Source of the DNA: Planktophila grossartii
GTDB lineage: Bacteria > Actinomycetota > Actinomycetes > Nanopelagicales > Nanopelagicaceae
Length of the DNA: 64,000 nucleotides
Reading direction: 5' to 3'
NCBI GenBank assembly: GCA_965234365.1
Contig: OZ248345.1
Coordinates: 992,001 to 1,056,000, forward strand
Under the pieces are notes generated by a model. That model searched no databases. It was not told the origin of the DNA and saw nothing but the letters and a program-made list of their open reading frames with translations. Positions 26,202 to 34,964 of the stretch are shown here, piece after piece (position 1 is the stretch's first letter; the number at the start of each line of letters is the position of its first letter). Position numbers and translations under genes: made by a program.

Positions 26202-27868
26202 TAACGTGTGAGCTTTCGGTATGTAGCGCGATGTGGACGAGCCGCATCAGCACCCAAACGTGCAATCTTGTTCTCTTCGTAGGATTCGAAGTTTCCTTCA
26301 AACCAGAACCACTTTGAATCACCTTCGTAAGCCAAGATGTGGGTTGCAACGCGGTCCAAGAACCAACGATCGTGAGAGATCACAACGGCGCAGCCAGGGA
26401 ATTCAAGCAGTGCATTTTCAAGCGAGCCCAGTGTTTCGACATCGAGGTCGTTTGTAGGTTCGTCGAGAAGCAACAAGTTGCCGCCCTGCTTCAAAGTAAG
26501 AGCCAAGTTAAGGCGGTTACGTTCTCCGCCTGAAAGTACTCCAGCTGGCTTCTGTTGATCAGGGCCCTTAAAACCAAATGCTGCAACGTATGCGCGCGAT
26601 GGCATTTCTACTTGTCCGACCTTCATAAAGTCGAGCCCGTCGGAGACAACTTCAAAGAGTGACTTCTTTGGATCGATTCCACCACGTGACTGATCTACGT
26701 AGGAAATCTTTACAGTTTCACCTATCTTGACGTTGCCTGAATCGGCCGCTTCGAGACCGAGAATTGTCTTGAAGAGTGTTGTCTTTCCGGCACCGTTAGG
26801 CCCAATAACTCCAACGATTCCGTTACGTGGAAGTGTGAATGAAAGATCATCAATAAGTACACGATCGCCGAATCCCTTGACGAGATGTTCGACTTCAACA
26901 ACAACGTTTCCGAGACGTGGCCCAGGTGGAATCTGAATTTCATCAAAGTCCAACTTACGCATCTTGTCTGCTTCAGCCGCCATCTCTTCATAGCGAGCAA
27001 GACGCGCCTTCGACTTTGTCTGACGGCCCTTTGCATTCTGGCGAACCCAATCGAGTTCTTCAGCTAAACGCTTTGCACGCTTTGCATCTTTCTGGCCTTC
27101 GACCTTTAGACGTGCGCCCTTTGTTTCAAGATAAGTTGAGTAGTTACCTTCGTATGGATATGCACGACCGCGGTCGAGTTCGAGAATCCATTCGGCAACG
27201 TTGTCCAAGAAGTATCTATCGTGCGTAATCGCTACAACAGTACCTGGATACTTGCTGAGGTGCTGCTCGAGCCAGAGAACTGATTCAGCATCAAGGTGGT
27301 TGGTAGGTTCGTCGAGAAGTAATAGATCGGGCGCTTCAAGGAGCAACTTACATAAGGCAACGCGGCGCTTTTCTCCACCTGAGAGAACTTTGACATCTGC
27401 ATCAGCTGGTGGACAACGAAGTGCATCCATCGCCTGTTCGAGCTGTGAATCAAGTTCCCATGCATTGCGGTGATCGAGTTGTTCTTGGAGCTCACCCATT
27501 TCAGCTAACAACTTGTCGTAGTCGGCATCAGGGTTTGCCATCTCTTCAGAAATTTCATTGAAGCGGCGAACCATTTCCATAGTTTCAGCAACGCCTTCTT
27601 GCACATTTTCGAGAACGGTTTTTTCTTCATTGAGGTGTGGTTCCTGAAGAAGAATTCCGACTGTGTATCCAGGTGAAAGGTATGCCTCACCATTGGATGG
27701 TTGTTGAAGACCAGCCATGATCTGAAGAACTGTTGATTTACCTGCGCCGTTCGGGCCAACAACACCGATCTTTGCGCCAGGCAAGAACATCAAAGTTACG
27801 TCGTCGAGAATTACCTTCTCACCATGCGCTTTACGCGCCTTCTTCATCGTATAAATGAACTCAGCCAT
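26201..27868 (-). CDS. ettA: EttA, ABC-F energy-dependent translational throttle
   Basis: EttA (555 residues) is a cytosolic twin-ABC ATPase that binds the ribosomal E site and gates early elongation with energy charge. The first Walker A (GPNGAGKST) is at 38-46, with signature LSGGEKRRVALC and Walker B LLLLDEPTNHLD. The second cassette has GPNGAGKTT, LSGGERNRLNLA and LLLLDEPTNDLD. A basic linker with TKSKARLARYEEM joins them. No transmembrane segments, hence ABC-F. It heads the four-gene minus-strand operon. Confidence 0.96.
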   Translation of the reverse strand: MAEFIYTMKKARKAHGEKVILDDVTLMFLPGAKIGVVGPNGAGKSTVLQIMAGLQQPSNGEAYLSPGYTVGILLQEPHLNEEKTVLENVQEGVAETMEMVRRFNEISEEMANPDADYDKLLAEMGELQEQLDHRNAWELDSQLEQAMDALRCPPADADVKVLSGGEKRRVALCKLLLEAPDLLLLDEPTNHLDAESVLWLEQHLSKYPGTVVAITHDRYFLDNVAEWILELDRGRAYPYEGNYSTYLETKGARLKVEGQKDAKRAKRLAEELDWVRQNAKGRQTKSKARLARYEEMAAEADKMRKLDFDEIQIPPGPRLGNVVVEVEHLVKGFGDRVLIDDLSFTLPRNGIVGVIGPNGAGKTTLFKTILGLEAADSGNVKIGETVKISYVDQSRGGIDPKKSLFEVVSDGLDFMKVGQVEMPSRAYVAAFGFKGPDQQKPAGVLSGGERNRLNLALTLKQGGNLLLLDEPTNDLDVETLGSLENALLEFPGCAVVISHDRWFLDRVATHILAYEGDSKWFWFEGNFESYEENKIARLGADAARPHRATYRKLTR

Positions 27869-27933
27869 AAGGCGAGACTCTACCCGTCAATGCTTCGGTA
27901 GACTTAATCCGCAATACACGAAGTTCCTCACAC

Positions 27934-28007
27934 GCGCCCGTAGCTCAGTCGGATAGAGCAACCGCCTTCTAAGCGGTAGGTCGCTGGTTCGATTCCAGCC
28001 GGGCGCA
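27934..28007 (+). tRNA. tRNA-Arg (TCT)
   Basis: The acceptor GCGCCCG pairs with CGGGCGC. The anticodon stem CCGCC/GGCGG-like arm holds CTTCTAA (anticodon TCT), and the T loop is TTCGATT. The discriminator A is at 28007 and no CCA is encoded. The orn start codon begins 2 bases later. Confidence 0.95.
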
Positions 28008-28008
28008 C

Positions 28009-28593
28009 ATGACACAACAACTGCCACACCTCATCTGGATAGATTGCGAAATGACCGGGCTCGATTTAACGACCGATGCCCTCGTTGAAATCGCAGTTCT
28101 CGTCACCGACTCCGAATTAAATGTGATCGGTGATGGAGTAGATGTTGTAATTCATGCAACTGATGGTCAACTCGCATCCATGAATGACTTCGTCAGAGAG
28201 ATGCATACATCCTCCGGTCTGATCACGGAGATCCCTAACGGAATTTCAATGTCTGATGCCGAAGAACAAATCCTTGCCTATCTTCAATCTGCAGGAACTG
28301 AACCAGGTAAATCTCCTCTTGCTGGAAATTCTGTCTCGGTCGATCGCAGCTTCATCGCCCGAGATATGGTGAAGTTGAATGAGTACCTTCACTACCGCAC
28401 CATCGATGTCTCATCAATTAAAGAGCTCGCTCGTCGCTGGTACCCAAAGACCTACTTCGCCGCCCCTGCCAAGACCGGCAATCACCGCGCACTCGGCGAT
28501 ATCCGAGATTCCATCGCCGAATTGGCCTATTACCGCCAGAGCCTCTTCGTAGGTGGCGTAACCAATTCGACCAGCGAAGAGTCGAACGGGTAA
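28009..28593 (+). CDS. orn: Oligoribonuclease
   Basis: Orn (194 residues) degrades 2-5 nt RNAs and pGpG. It is a DEDDh exonuclease: Asp12 and Glu14 in WIDCEMTGLDL, a middle Asp in NSVSVDRSFI, and HRALGDIRDS with the catalytic His and Asp. The ATG at 28009 follows the tRNA-Arg discriminator base by one nucleotide. No alternative start exists, since the frame meets a stop inside the tRNA and the first motif begins at residue 10. The mRNA is therefore probably released by tRNA 3' processing and is nearly leaderless. Confidence 0.95.
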   Translation: MTQQLPHLIWIDCEMTGLDLTTDALVEIAVLVTDSELNVIGDGVDVVIHATDGQLASMNDFVREMHTSSGLITEIPNGISMSDAEEQILAYLQSAGTEPGKSPLAGNSVSVDRSFIARDMVKLNEYLHYRTIDVSSIKELARRWYPKTYFAAPAKTGNHRALGDIRDSIAELAYYRQSLFVGGVTNSTSEESNG

Positions 28594-28614
28594 AGTAGCC
28601 CCCGCACAGCACAT

Positions 28615-28691
28615 GGTGGGCGTAGCTCAGCTGGTAGAGCACTCGGTTGTGGTCCGAGATGTCGCGGGTTCGAGCCCCGTCGTTCACCCCA
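28615..28691 (+). tRNA. tRNA-His (GTG)
   Basis: The acceptor GTGGGCG pairs with CGTTCAC (two G-T pairs), the extra G-1 at 28615 faces discriminator C at 28688, as expected for His. The anticodon arm CTCGG-TTGTGGT-CCGAG gives GTG. The T arm has GTTCGAG, and CCA is encoded at 28689-28691. Confidence 0.94.
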
Positions 28692-28742
28692 AGTTTTCCC
28701 GTAACACATTGCAATACCTATTTATATAGAGAGTCGGTTCTT

Positions 28743-29228
28743 ATGATCTTCGACGTTGTTGTTGAAATCCCCGCAGGTTCTCGTAATAAGTACGAGATCA
28801 ATCACGACACTCATGAAGTTCGCCTCGACCGCATGCTCTTTACTGCGACTCGTTTTCCTCACGACTACGGTTTTGTAAAGAACACTCTCTCCAACGATGG
28901 TGATCCACTCGATGCCTTGATTATGTTGGATGAGCCAACATTTCCTGGCTGCGTAGTTTCTTGCCGCGTTATCGGAATGTTCCGAATGACCGATGAAAAG
29001 GGCGGCGACGACAAGCTTCTCTGCGTTGCAGCTGGCGATATTCGCAAGAATAACCTCAAAGATTTGTCAGATGTTCCTTCATACGAGCTCGATGAAATTA
29101 AGCACTTCTTCGAGGTCTACAAGACTCTCGAACCAGGTAAAGAAGTACACGGTGGCGACTGGGTTGGCCACGATGCAGCAGAACTGGAGATTCAAGCTTC
29201 ATACGCACGTTATAAGGAGACCAATTAA
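28743..29228 (+). CDS. ppa: Inorganic pyrophosphatase (family I)
   Basis: Ppa (161 residues) hydrolyses pyrophosphate to drive biosynthesis. The core motif DGDPLDALIML carries metal-binding aspartates. The start at 28743 gives the standard N-terminus MIFDVVVEIPAGSRNKYE; longer frames run into tRNA-His. Only 2 bp separate it from amt, so it probably heads a ppa-amt-glnB-SHMT transcript. Confidence 0.96.
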   Translation: MIFDVVVEIPAGSRNKYEINHDTHEVRLDRMLFTATRFPHDYGFVKNTLSNDGDPLDALIMLDEPTFPGCVVSCRVIGMFRMTDEKGGDDKLLCVAAGDIRKNNLKDLSDVPSYELDEIKHFFEVYKTLEPGKEVHGGDWVGHDAAELEIQASYARYKETN

Positions 29229-29230
29229 CA

Positions 29231-30499
29231 ATGCAGGCAATTAATAGCGGCGATACAGCCTGGGTCTTAGCAAGCGCAGCACTCGTACTCTTTATGACGC
29301 CAGGCCTGGCAATCTTTTACGGCGGAATGGTCCGTGCAAAGTCAGCGCTCAACATGATGATGATGTCATTTGCGGCCATGGGTGTCACAACAATTATCTG
29401 GGTTCTCTACGGTTACTCACTCGCCTTCGGAAAATCCAATGGCGGCTTTATCGGCAGCTTCGACCACTTGGGTCTCTCATCAACTCTTGATCAAGTAACT
29501 GGCCCCGAAGGACATCAAATCCCTGTTCTTGCCTTTGCAATGTTCCAATTAACTTTCGCAATCATCACCGTTGCACTTCTTTCTGGTGCAATCGCAGACC
29601 GCGCGAAGTACGGATCATGGGTTCTCTTCGTTGGCGTGTGGATCACTCTCGTTTATCTTCCTGTCGCTCACTGGGCATTTGCTGCGCAGAGCGGTGAAGG
29701 CGGATGGATCATCGACAAGCTCAAGGCTCTCGACTTTGCCGGCGGAACTGTTGTTGAAATTAACTCAGGTGCAGCAGCTCTTGCACTTGCACTTGTTCTC
29801 GGAAAGCGCGATGGATTTAAGCGCGATCCAATGCGTCCGCACAATATGCCGCTCGTACTTCTCGGCGCCGGAATGCTCTGGTTCGGATGGTTTGGATTTA
29901 ACGCAGGTTCAGCGCTATCTGCAGGCTCTCTTGCTGCGACAGCGATGATTAATACTCAAATCGCAACAGCTGCTGCTGCGATGACATGGGTTGCTTATGA
30001 AAAGAAGCGCGACGGAAAAGCCACAACTCTCGGTGTTGCATCAGGTGCTGTAGCTGGCGCTGTAGCAATTACACCTGCCTGCGGATACCTCAACCCTCTC
30101 GGCGCTCTCATCCTCGGACTCATTGCCGGTGTTGTCTCTGCATGGGCCGTGACACGCAAATATAAGTTTGGCTATGACGATTCTCTCGACGTTGTCGGAG
30201 TTCACGGAGTCGGCGGAATTCTTGGCATGATCGCCATCGGACTTATTGCAACAGTCACTGCAAATGAAGCTGGCGCAAATGGCCTCTTCTTTAACGGTGG
30301 AACAACTCAGCTCAACCGTCAGCTCATTGCAATCGTTGCTGTTGCTCTCTTCTCATTTGCCGCAACATGGCTTATCGCCACCGTTATCCAGAAGACAATC
30401 GGATTCCGCGTCTACCGGGATGACGAGCTCACCGGCTTGGATACAACGTTCCACGCAGAATCTGCATACGACATCACCGGAAATTCAAACCGCTACTAA
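29231..30499 (+). CDS. amt: Ammonium transporter
   Basis: Amt (422 residues) conducts ammonium across the membrane as a trimer. About eleven transmembrane helices are visible. The motifs FGWFGFNAGSAL and DVVGVHGVGGILG, with the second pore His, are characteristic, and the N-terminus MTPGLAIFYGGMVR is conserved. It is paired with the PII gene 9 bp downstream, the usual arrangement for PII-gated Amt. Confidence 0.96.
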   Translation: MQAINSGDTAWVLASAALVLFMTPGLAIFYGGMVRAKSALNMMMMSFAAMGVTTIIWVLYGYSLAFGKSNGGFIGSFDHLGLSSTLDQVTGPEGHQIPVLAFAMFQLTFAIITVALLSGAIADRAKYGSWVLFVGVWITLVYLPVAHWAFAAQSGEGGWIIDKLKALDFAGGTVVEINSGAAALALALVLGKRDGFKRDPMRPHNMPLVLLGAGMLWFGWFGFNAGSALSAGSLAATAMINTQIATAAAAMTWVAYEKKRDGKATTLGVASGAVAGAVAITPACGYLNPLGALILGLIAGVVSAWAVTRKYKFGYDDSLDVVGVHGVGGILGMIAIGLIATVTANEAGANGLFFNGGTTQLNRQLIAIVAVALFSFAATWLIATVIQKTIGFRVYRDDELTGLDTTFHAESAYDITGNSNRY

Positions 30500-30508
30500 G
30501 GAGCATCC

Positions 30509-30847
30509 ATGAAACTCATTACCGCGATCGTAAAACCCGCAAAGGTCGACGACATCAAGGTTGCGCTACAAGCAGCTGGCGTTGCAGGCATGACTGTCTC
30601 TGAAACTCGCGGCTTTGGTCGCCAGAAGGGCCACACCGAGATCTACCGTGGCGCTGAATACACAGTTGATTTCATTCCCAAGGTCCGCATTGAAGTTCTT
30701 GCAGATGATGCTGATGCTCAATCTATTGTCGACACCATCGTGACTGCAGCCAACACTGGCTCCATCGGTGATGGAAAGATCTGGGTATCTCCTGTGGAGC
30801 AAGTCATACGAATTCGCACTGGTGAACGCGGAGGCGATGCACTTTAA
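30509..30847 (+). CDS. glnB: Nitrogen regulatory protein PII
   Basis: PII (112 residues) is a trimeric sensor of ATP/ADP and 2-oxoglutarate that controls Amt and nitrogen metabolism. The T-loop YRGAEYTVDF contains Tyr51, the site of uridylylation or adenylylation in relatives. The C-terminal signature TGERGGDAL is intact. AAGGAG lies just upstream. Linkage to amt would equally fit the name glnK. No modifying enzyme gene lies in the window. Confidence 0.95.
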   Translation: MKLITAIVKPAKVDDIKVALQAAGVAGMTVSETRGFGRQKGHTEIYRGAEYTVDFIPKVRIEVLADDADAQSIVDTIVTAANTGSIGDGKIWVSPVEQVIRIRTGERGGDAL

Positions 30848-30855
30848 TAAAGTGC

Positions 30856-32193
30856 ATGACACAGTCTCTTAAAACCCAAAGTTGGGCTACACCTGCTTCA
30901 CAAGAAATCATCACCCGTATCGCCTCTCAAGTCGATACAAAGTCAGGTGCTGATGTTCAGAAGTGGATCGAAGAGCTAGCGCAAGAGAACCATCGCCTTC
31001 ACGATATTGAAGGAATCAACCTCAACCCCGCAACAAATATTCTCAATCCTCGCGCCGAAAAACTCCTTGCATCCGGAATGGGTTCGCGAGCTTCTCTTGG
31101 CCATCCAGGAGATAAGTATGAAACTGGTTTAGGTGCAATCGAGCAGATTGAAATCATCACTCAAGAACTTGCCTGCGAAGTATTTGGATCAACGTATGCA
31201 GAATTCCGCGTTCCATCAGGTGCCATTGCAAACCTGTACGCATTTATGGCCACCACCGAACCAGGTGACACCATCATCGCTCCCCCAGCAACTATCGGTG
31301 GCCACGTTACTCACCACAAAGGCGGATCAGCAGGTCTCTATCGACTCAAGACGATTTCAGCACCTGTCGATGAAACTGGCTACACAATCGATATCGATGC
31401 TTTAAGAAAACTTGCTCACGAAGTAAAGCCGCAACTCATCACTGTGGGTGGATCTCTCAATCTCTTCCATCACCCGATTGCGAAGGTGCGCGAGATTGCT
31501 GACGAAGTCGGCGCAAAGGTTCTCTTCGATGCGGCGCACTTGTGCGGAATGATCGCCGGAAAGGTCTGGCCACAACCACTTGTTGAAGGCGCGCATTTGA
31601 TGACCTTCTCTACATATAAGTCTCTCGGCGGTCCTGCAGGTGGGTTGATTGTTACCAATGATGATGCAATTTCCCAGAAGCTCGACGCGATCGCATACCC
31701 AGGCCTCACAGCCAACTTCGATGCAGCAAAGACTGCTGCCCTTGGCGTCACTCTTCAAGATTGGAAAGCCGTTGGCGCAGATTACGCGCAGATGATGGTG
31801 AAAACTTCACAAGCACTCGCTCAAAACTTGCAGAACCGCGGCGTCAATATCTACGCAGCCGATAAGGGATTCACGATGTCCCATCAATTCGCAATCCTTG
31901 CCGCTCCATACGGTGGCGGACAGACCGCAGCAAAGCGCATGGGTAGCGCAGGTTTGCTCGCATGCGGAATCGGGTTACCTATTGCCGCAGTTGAAGGAGA
32001 TCTCAACGGTCTTCGTATCGGCACACCAGAAATTGTGCGCCTAGGCATGAAGGTCGAACACATGGATCAACTTGCTGATTTCATTGCTCGTTCACTTGAT
32101 ACGGCAGCTGATTCGAAATCTATTCAGCGCGAAGTTACTGAATGGCGTAAGCAATTTAGCGGTGTGCACTACACCGTAGATCTTCCTAACTAA
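30856..32193 (+). CDS. SHMT-family PLP enzyme of uncertain substrate
   Basis: This 445-residue fold-type I PLP enzyme resembles serine hydroxymethyltransferase but differs at signature positions. The PLP aspartate is in FDAAHLCGMIAG (D225). The Schiff-base lysine is probably K255 in TFSTYKSLGGPAGG, where canonical SHMT has TTTTHKTLRGPRGG. The usual QPHSG segment reads RVPSG. It lies 8 bp after glnB, suggesting nitrogen-linked amino acid metabolism. It could be a true but divergent GlyA, an alpha-methylserine hydroxymethyltransferase or an aldolase. The gene converges on the nuclease with an 8-bp overlap. Confidence 0.7.
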   Translation: MTQSLKTQSWATPASQEIITRIASQVDTKSGADVQKWIEELAQENHRLHDIEGINLNPATNILNPRAEKLLASGMGSRASLGHPGDKYETGLGAIEQIEIITQELACEVFGSTYAEFRVPSGAIANLYAFMATTEPGDTIIAPPATIGGHVTHHKGGSAGLYRLKTISAPVDETGYTIDIDALRKLAHEVKPQLITVGGSLNLFHHPIAKVREIADEVGAKVLFDAAHLCGMIAGKVWPQPLVEGAHLMTFSTYKSLGGPAGGLIVTNDDAISQKLDAIAYPGLTANFDAAKTAALGVTLQDWKAVGADYAQMMVKTSQALAQNLQNRGVNIYAADKGFTMSHQFAILAAPYGGGQTAAKRMGSAGLLACGIGLPIAAVEGDLNGLRIGTPEIVRLGMKVEHMDQLADFIARSLDTAADSKSIQREVTEWRKQFSGVHYTVDLPN

Positions 32194-32854
32194 CAGGAAC
32201 CTTTTGCGTTGGGCACTTCGCCAAGATTGCAACCATCGCTGCTTTCTCGGGAGCCACAACCCACAACGAATACTTTGCCTTCACTGCAATCTGCTGCGCC
32301 ACATAAGTACATCTAAAGTTCTTCAAAGGTGGCAACCACGTTGCTGCATCGCCATCGCCCTTCTGTGAATTCAAGCGACCTTTAACTGCAAAGAGATTGA
32401 GCGGATCATTGGCGAGCGCCTTGCGCTGATCTGCCGTTAATTTAAACGCTCCTGTTTGCCAGGCATTCGATAGGGCTACAACATGATCAATCTGCACTTC
32501 CATGCTGGTGATATTTCCACGAACGAAATTGATGGTCTCACCCGAATATCGGTCAATCAAAGTGCCAGATATAACTACGCAATTTCGAGTACCCGGCTTA
32601 TAAACAATCTCAGTGAGATCTCGCTTCAAAATATCGTTCCGGGTATCGCAACCATTGCGGTCGACATCAGCCCATGCCTGCCCAAATTGATCTCGGGTAT
32701 AGCCGGTCTTTGGTGCGCGTCCCTTCACCGCAATAGTCTCAAGTAGCGCTGTAGCCATCCCTGGTTGCTTCTCTGCCGCTGTCGTGGCCGACGGGGTAAA
32801 CCCAACAACCATCGCACCAATGAGTGCGGCTATCCGTATTTCCCAGCGAGACAT
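32186..32854 (-). CDS. Secreted HNH nuclease (DUF1524/GmrSD C-terminal-like)
   Basis: A 222-residue protein with an N-terminal hydrophobic signal (residues ~7-27). The conserved part has GYTRDQFGQAWADVDRNGCDTRND, then MEVQIDHVVALSNAW and DPLNLFAVKGRLNSQKGD. This is the secreted HNH nuclease pattern common in actinobacteria, with His in QIDHVV as the general base. Three or four cysteines suggest disulfides. It may serve nutrient scavenging from extracellular DNA. Confidence 0.85.
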   Translation of the reverse strand: MSRWEIRIAALIGAMVVGFTPSATTAAEKQPGMATALLETIAVKGRAPKTGYTRDQFGQAWADVDRNGCDTRNDILKRDLTEIVYKPGTRNCVVISGTLIDRYSGETINFVRGNITSMEVQIDHVVALSNAWQTGAFKLTADQRKALANDPLNLFAVKGRLNSQKGDGDAATWLPPLKNFRCTYVAQQIAVKAKYSLWVVAPEKAAMVAILAKCPTQKVPVS

Positions 32855-32881
32855 CTCACTATCCTCGCGCCAGACACGTGG

Positions 32882-32910
32882 TTAGACAAGGCTCGCCGCG
32901 CTGGTAAGGT
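32882..32910 (+). promoter_or_regulatory. Likely sigma-A promoter of tRNA-Lys
   Basis: A TTAGAC box at 32882-32887 and a TAAGGT box at 32905-32910 are separated by 17 bp. The expected start of transcription is near 32917, about 27 bp before the tRNA. The consensus is imperfect. Confidence 0.45.
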
Positions 32911-32943
32911 CTGCTCTGCATTTAAGCGTTCCCGCGTTTAAAT

Positions 32944-33016
32944 GGGTTGTTAGCTCAGTTGGTAGAGCAGGTGACTCTTAATCACCGGGTCGGGGGTTCG
33001 AGTCCCTCACAACCCA
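32944..33016 (+). tRNA. tRNA-Lys (CTT)
   Basis: The acceptor GGGTTGT pairs with ACAACCC. The anticodon arm GGTGA-CTCTTAA-TCACC gives CTT and the T arm has GTTCGAG. The discriminator A is at 33016; CCA is not encoded. Confidence 0.95.
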
Positions 33017-33038
33017 CTTAGGTTTACTTCAAGTGGAT

Positions 33039-34115
33039 TTACGAAGTTAAGTTCGGACAGTTGTGGGTTGTATTGCTGTACTCAGACTGAACGATGTAGC
33101 CATTCACGGTTGAGGCAAAGTTCCAAGCGCACTTATCACCGTTTTCATACCCCGCCGCGTCATACCAGGCTGATCGATTGTTGATAAGCGAATCGCTCAT
33201 TGCTTCATATAACTCATGAGTTGTTACGTTAATAACCGAGTGCACCGCTTGGCTCGTCGTAAAAGTGGTTACGCCTGGAAGATTCTTGGCGCTGCATCCA
33301 GTCATCGTTCCAACATAAGGCATATATGCAACAGCAAACCAGCTAGCGACAGATGTAGTAGTTGCCTTGTAGCTTCCTGCAGAATGCCATGCGCAGTAAT
33401 TAGCTCGTGATGGGAAGTTGCTTGTAAAGACCATATATAACCCGAGCGGATCGATAGTTAATCCTGCGGTCTTCACAACCTTTGCTGCTTCAGCAACGAT
33501 TGATGTGCTTGTTGGTGATGAAGTCGGCGGATTAGAGGAATCACTGAAACTTCTTGGGAAAGTAATTTTACTTGGCGCGCCTCGGAAATATTGCTTCACT
33601 AGGTCTGAATGTCCACCACATGTTGGGCGCACAGTACCCGCACCACATTGGATACCACCGAAGAAATTCGAAATTGCATCCTTGTAAGCCTGTGTGAAAG
33701 TAGCCGAAGACGGTCCCCAGAAAATTGGATAGATATGCACTTCGCTCAGAACTTGGCCACCGTGATCCACTAGGTCACCCTTGCCACCAGGAACTGCAGC
33801 TGCCGTTGCCGGACGGCCTGGGAATACTCCGAATACCTCAGAATGTGCGACCTCGATACCGGGAATCGGTGACTGACTTCTGTCATATTCATCTTGATCT
33901 GCACTTGAGGAAATATCTTTCTTTGGGGTGCCCCAGTATTTTGAATCGTATGTTGCAGCCAATTCAGAGTTCTTAGATTTCTCTGAGGATTGCGACTTCT
34001 CTTTGCCTTGTCCCTGATCTTCGGCAGTTGCGAAGTTGGGTGCCATAAATCCAAGCGCGACTACCAGGAAAATTGAAGTGGCTCGTAGGGAGTGCTTTGA
34101 AGGACGAATTCTCAT
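33039..34115 (-). CDS. Secreted EXORDIUM/phosphate-induced protein 1-like protein
   Basis: From the ATG at 34115 the product has 358 residues with a signal peptide (ending near FATAED) and a charged linker. An in-frame ATG at 34136 adds seven residues. The core has HGGQVLSEVHIYPIFWGP near the start and VTTHELYEAMSDSL, AWYD, GDKCAW and VQSEYSN near the end. This order matches the EXORDIUM-like family, known in plants and also in bacteria. The HELYE segment could be a metal site. Function in bacteria is unclear; an extracellular hydrolase or wall-associated role is possible. Confidence 0.65.
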   Translation of the reverse strand: MRIRPSKHSLRATSIFLVVALGFMAPNFATAEDQGQGKEKSQSSEKSKNSELAATYDSKYWGTPKKDISSSADQDEYDRSQSPIPGIEVAHSEVFGVFPGRPATAAAVPGGKGDLVDHGGQVLSEVHIYPIFWGPSSATFTQAYKDAISNFFGGIQCGAGTVRPTCGGHSDLVKQYFRGAPSKITFPRSFSDSSNPPTSSPTSTSIVAEAAKVVKTAGLTIDPLGLYMVFTSNFPSRANYCAWHSAGSYKATTTSVASWFAVAYMPYVGTMTGCSAKNLPGVTTFTTSQAVHSVINVTTHELYEAMSDSLINNRSAWYDAAGYENGDKCAWNFASTVNGYIVQSEYSNTTHNCPNLTS

Positions 34116-34205
34116 TACAGAATAGTAGATGAGCATCGGCCATGCTTTGAGTAATAACCGATTGCTCTAAAAATGGTCTTCGGGCTACTTCTCTATCCTT
34201 GAGGG

Positions 34206-34964
34206 ATGGCTAGTGAGAAGAAGACTCCCCCACATCAGATTTTGGTTAATTCACTCCAAAGTTGGGCGACTCTCTATAACGTGCAAGGAGATCCCTACGT
34301 CTCGGGTCTCACAACTGCCGTCTCTGCACGCAAGAACCTACCGATGTGGGCCTCACTTGATCCGCTCGAGTACCTGCCTCATGCACAGATAAATTCTCAT
34401 AAGCGATTGCATCTCATTTCCCTGATCATGTCAGTCCTTCGTAACTCGCTCGTCTTCTTGCCCGTGGCCCTTACCTGGTTTGCAATCAGCAAGGCGACGA
34501 GCGCATTTGCTACATACACAGCCGATAATTCGCTCTCTGTCGTCAACTTCTTGGACTTCTGGGAGAACGGTTATGGAGTGCTCGCAGAAGAATGGGCGCT
34601 CAGTAACGTTGCAACTCTCGACTTCCAGATCATTCTCGGAATTATTGGGCTCACCATCGCAATCACCTTCTTGGACCGTTCGTTGAAGAACAGCAAGAAC
34701 CAGGCTATGCAGACGGCAGATGATGACCGGATCCAGATGGCGCTGGCTATCTCTACCTATCTATTTGACCAGCAGCGAGTAACCAATGTGACTGTAAATC
34801 AATCGCTTGCACGCGCTATCCGAGATATTTTGAACTCAACTGATTCATTGGAAAAGACCAGTAAAGAGCTCAATAAGACAGTCAAGTTGATGCCGAATAA
34901 CCGCGACTTACTGACTGAGCTCAAGAACATTAAGACCAAACTTTTCCAGCGAGACTTTAACTAA
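34206..34964 (+). CDS. Two-TM membrane protein, candidate stator partner
   Basis: I recognise no named family. This 252-residue protein has a cytosolic N-terminus, transmembrane helices at about 70-93 and 139-157, and a helical C-terminal region rich in Asn, Lys and Leu. Its last base overlaps the ATG of the next gene, which has a MotB-like plug helix. By analogy with MotA-MotB, TolQ-TolR and ZorA-ZorB, it could be the channel-forming subunit. It is shorter than MotA and has fewer helices, so this is inference from the pairing. Confidence 0.6.
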   Translation: MASEKKTPPHQILVNSLQSWATLYNVQGDPYVSGLTTAVSARKNLPMWASLDPLEYLPHAQINSHKRLHLISLIMSVLRNSLVFLPVALTWFAISKATSAFATYTADNSLSVVNFLDFWENGYGVLAEEWALSNVATLDFQIILGIIGLTIAITFLDRSLKNSKNQAMQTADDDRIQMALAISTYLFDQQRVTNVTVNQSLARAIRDILNSTDSLEKTSKELNKTVKLMPNNRDLLTELKNIKTKLFQRDFN

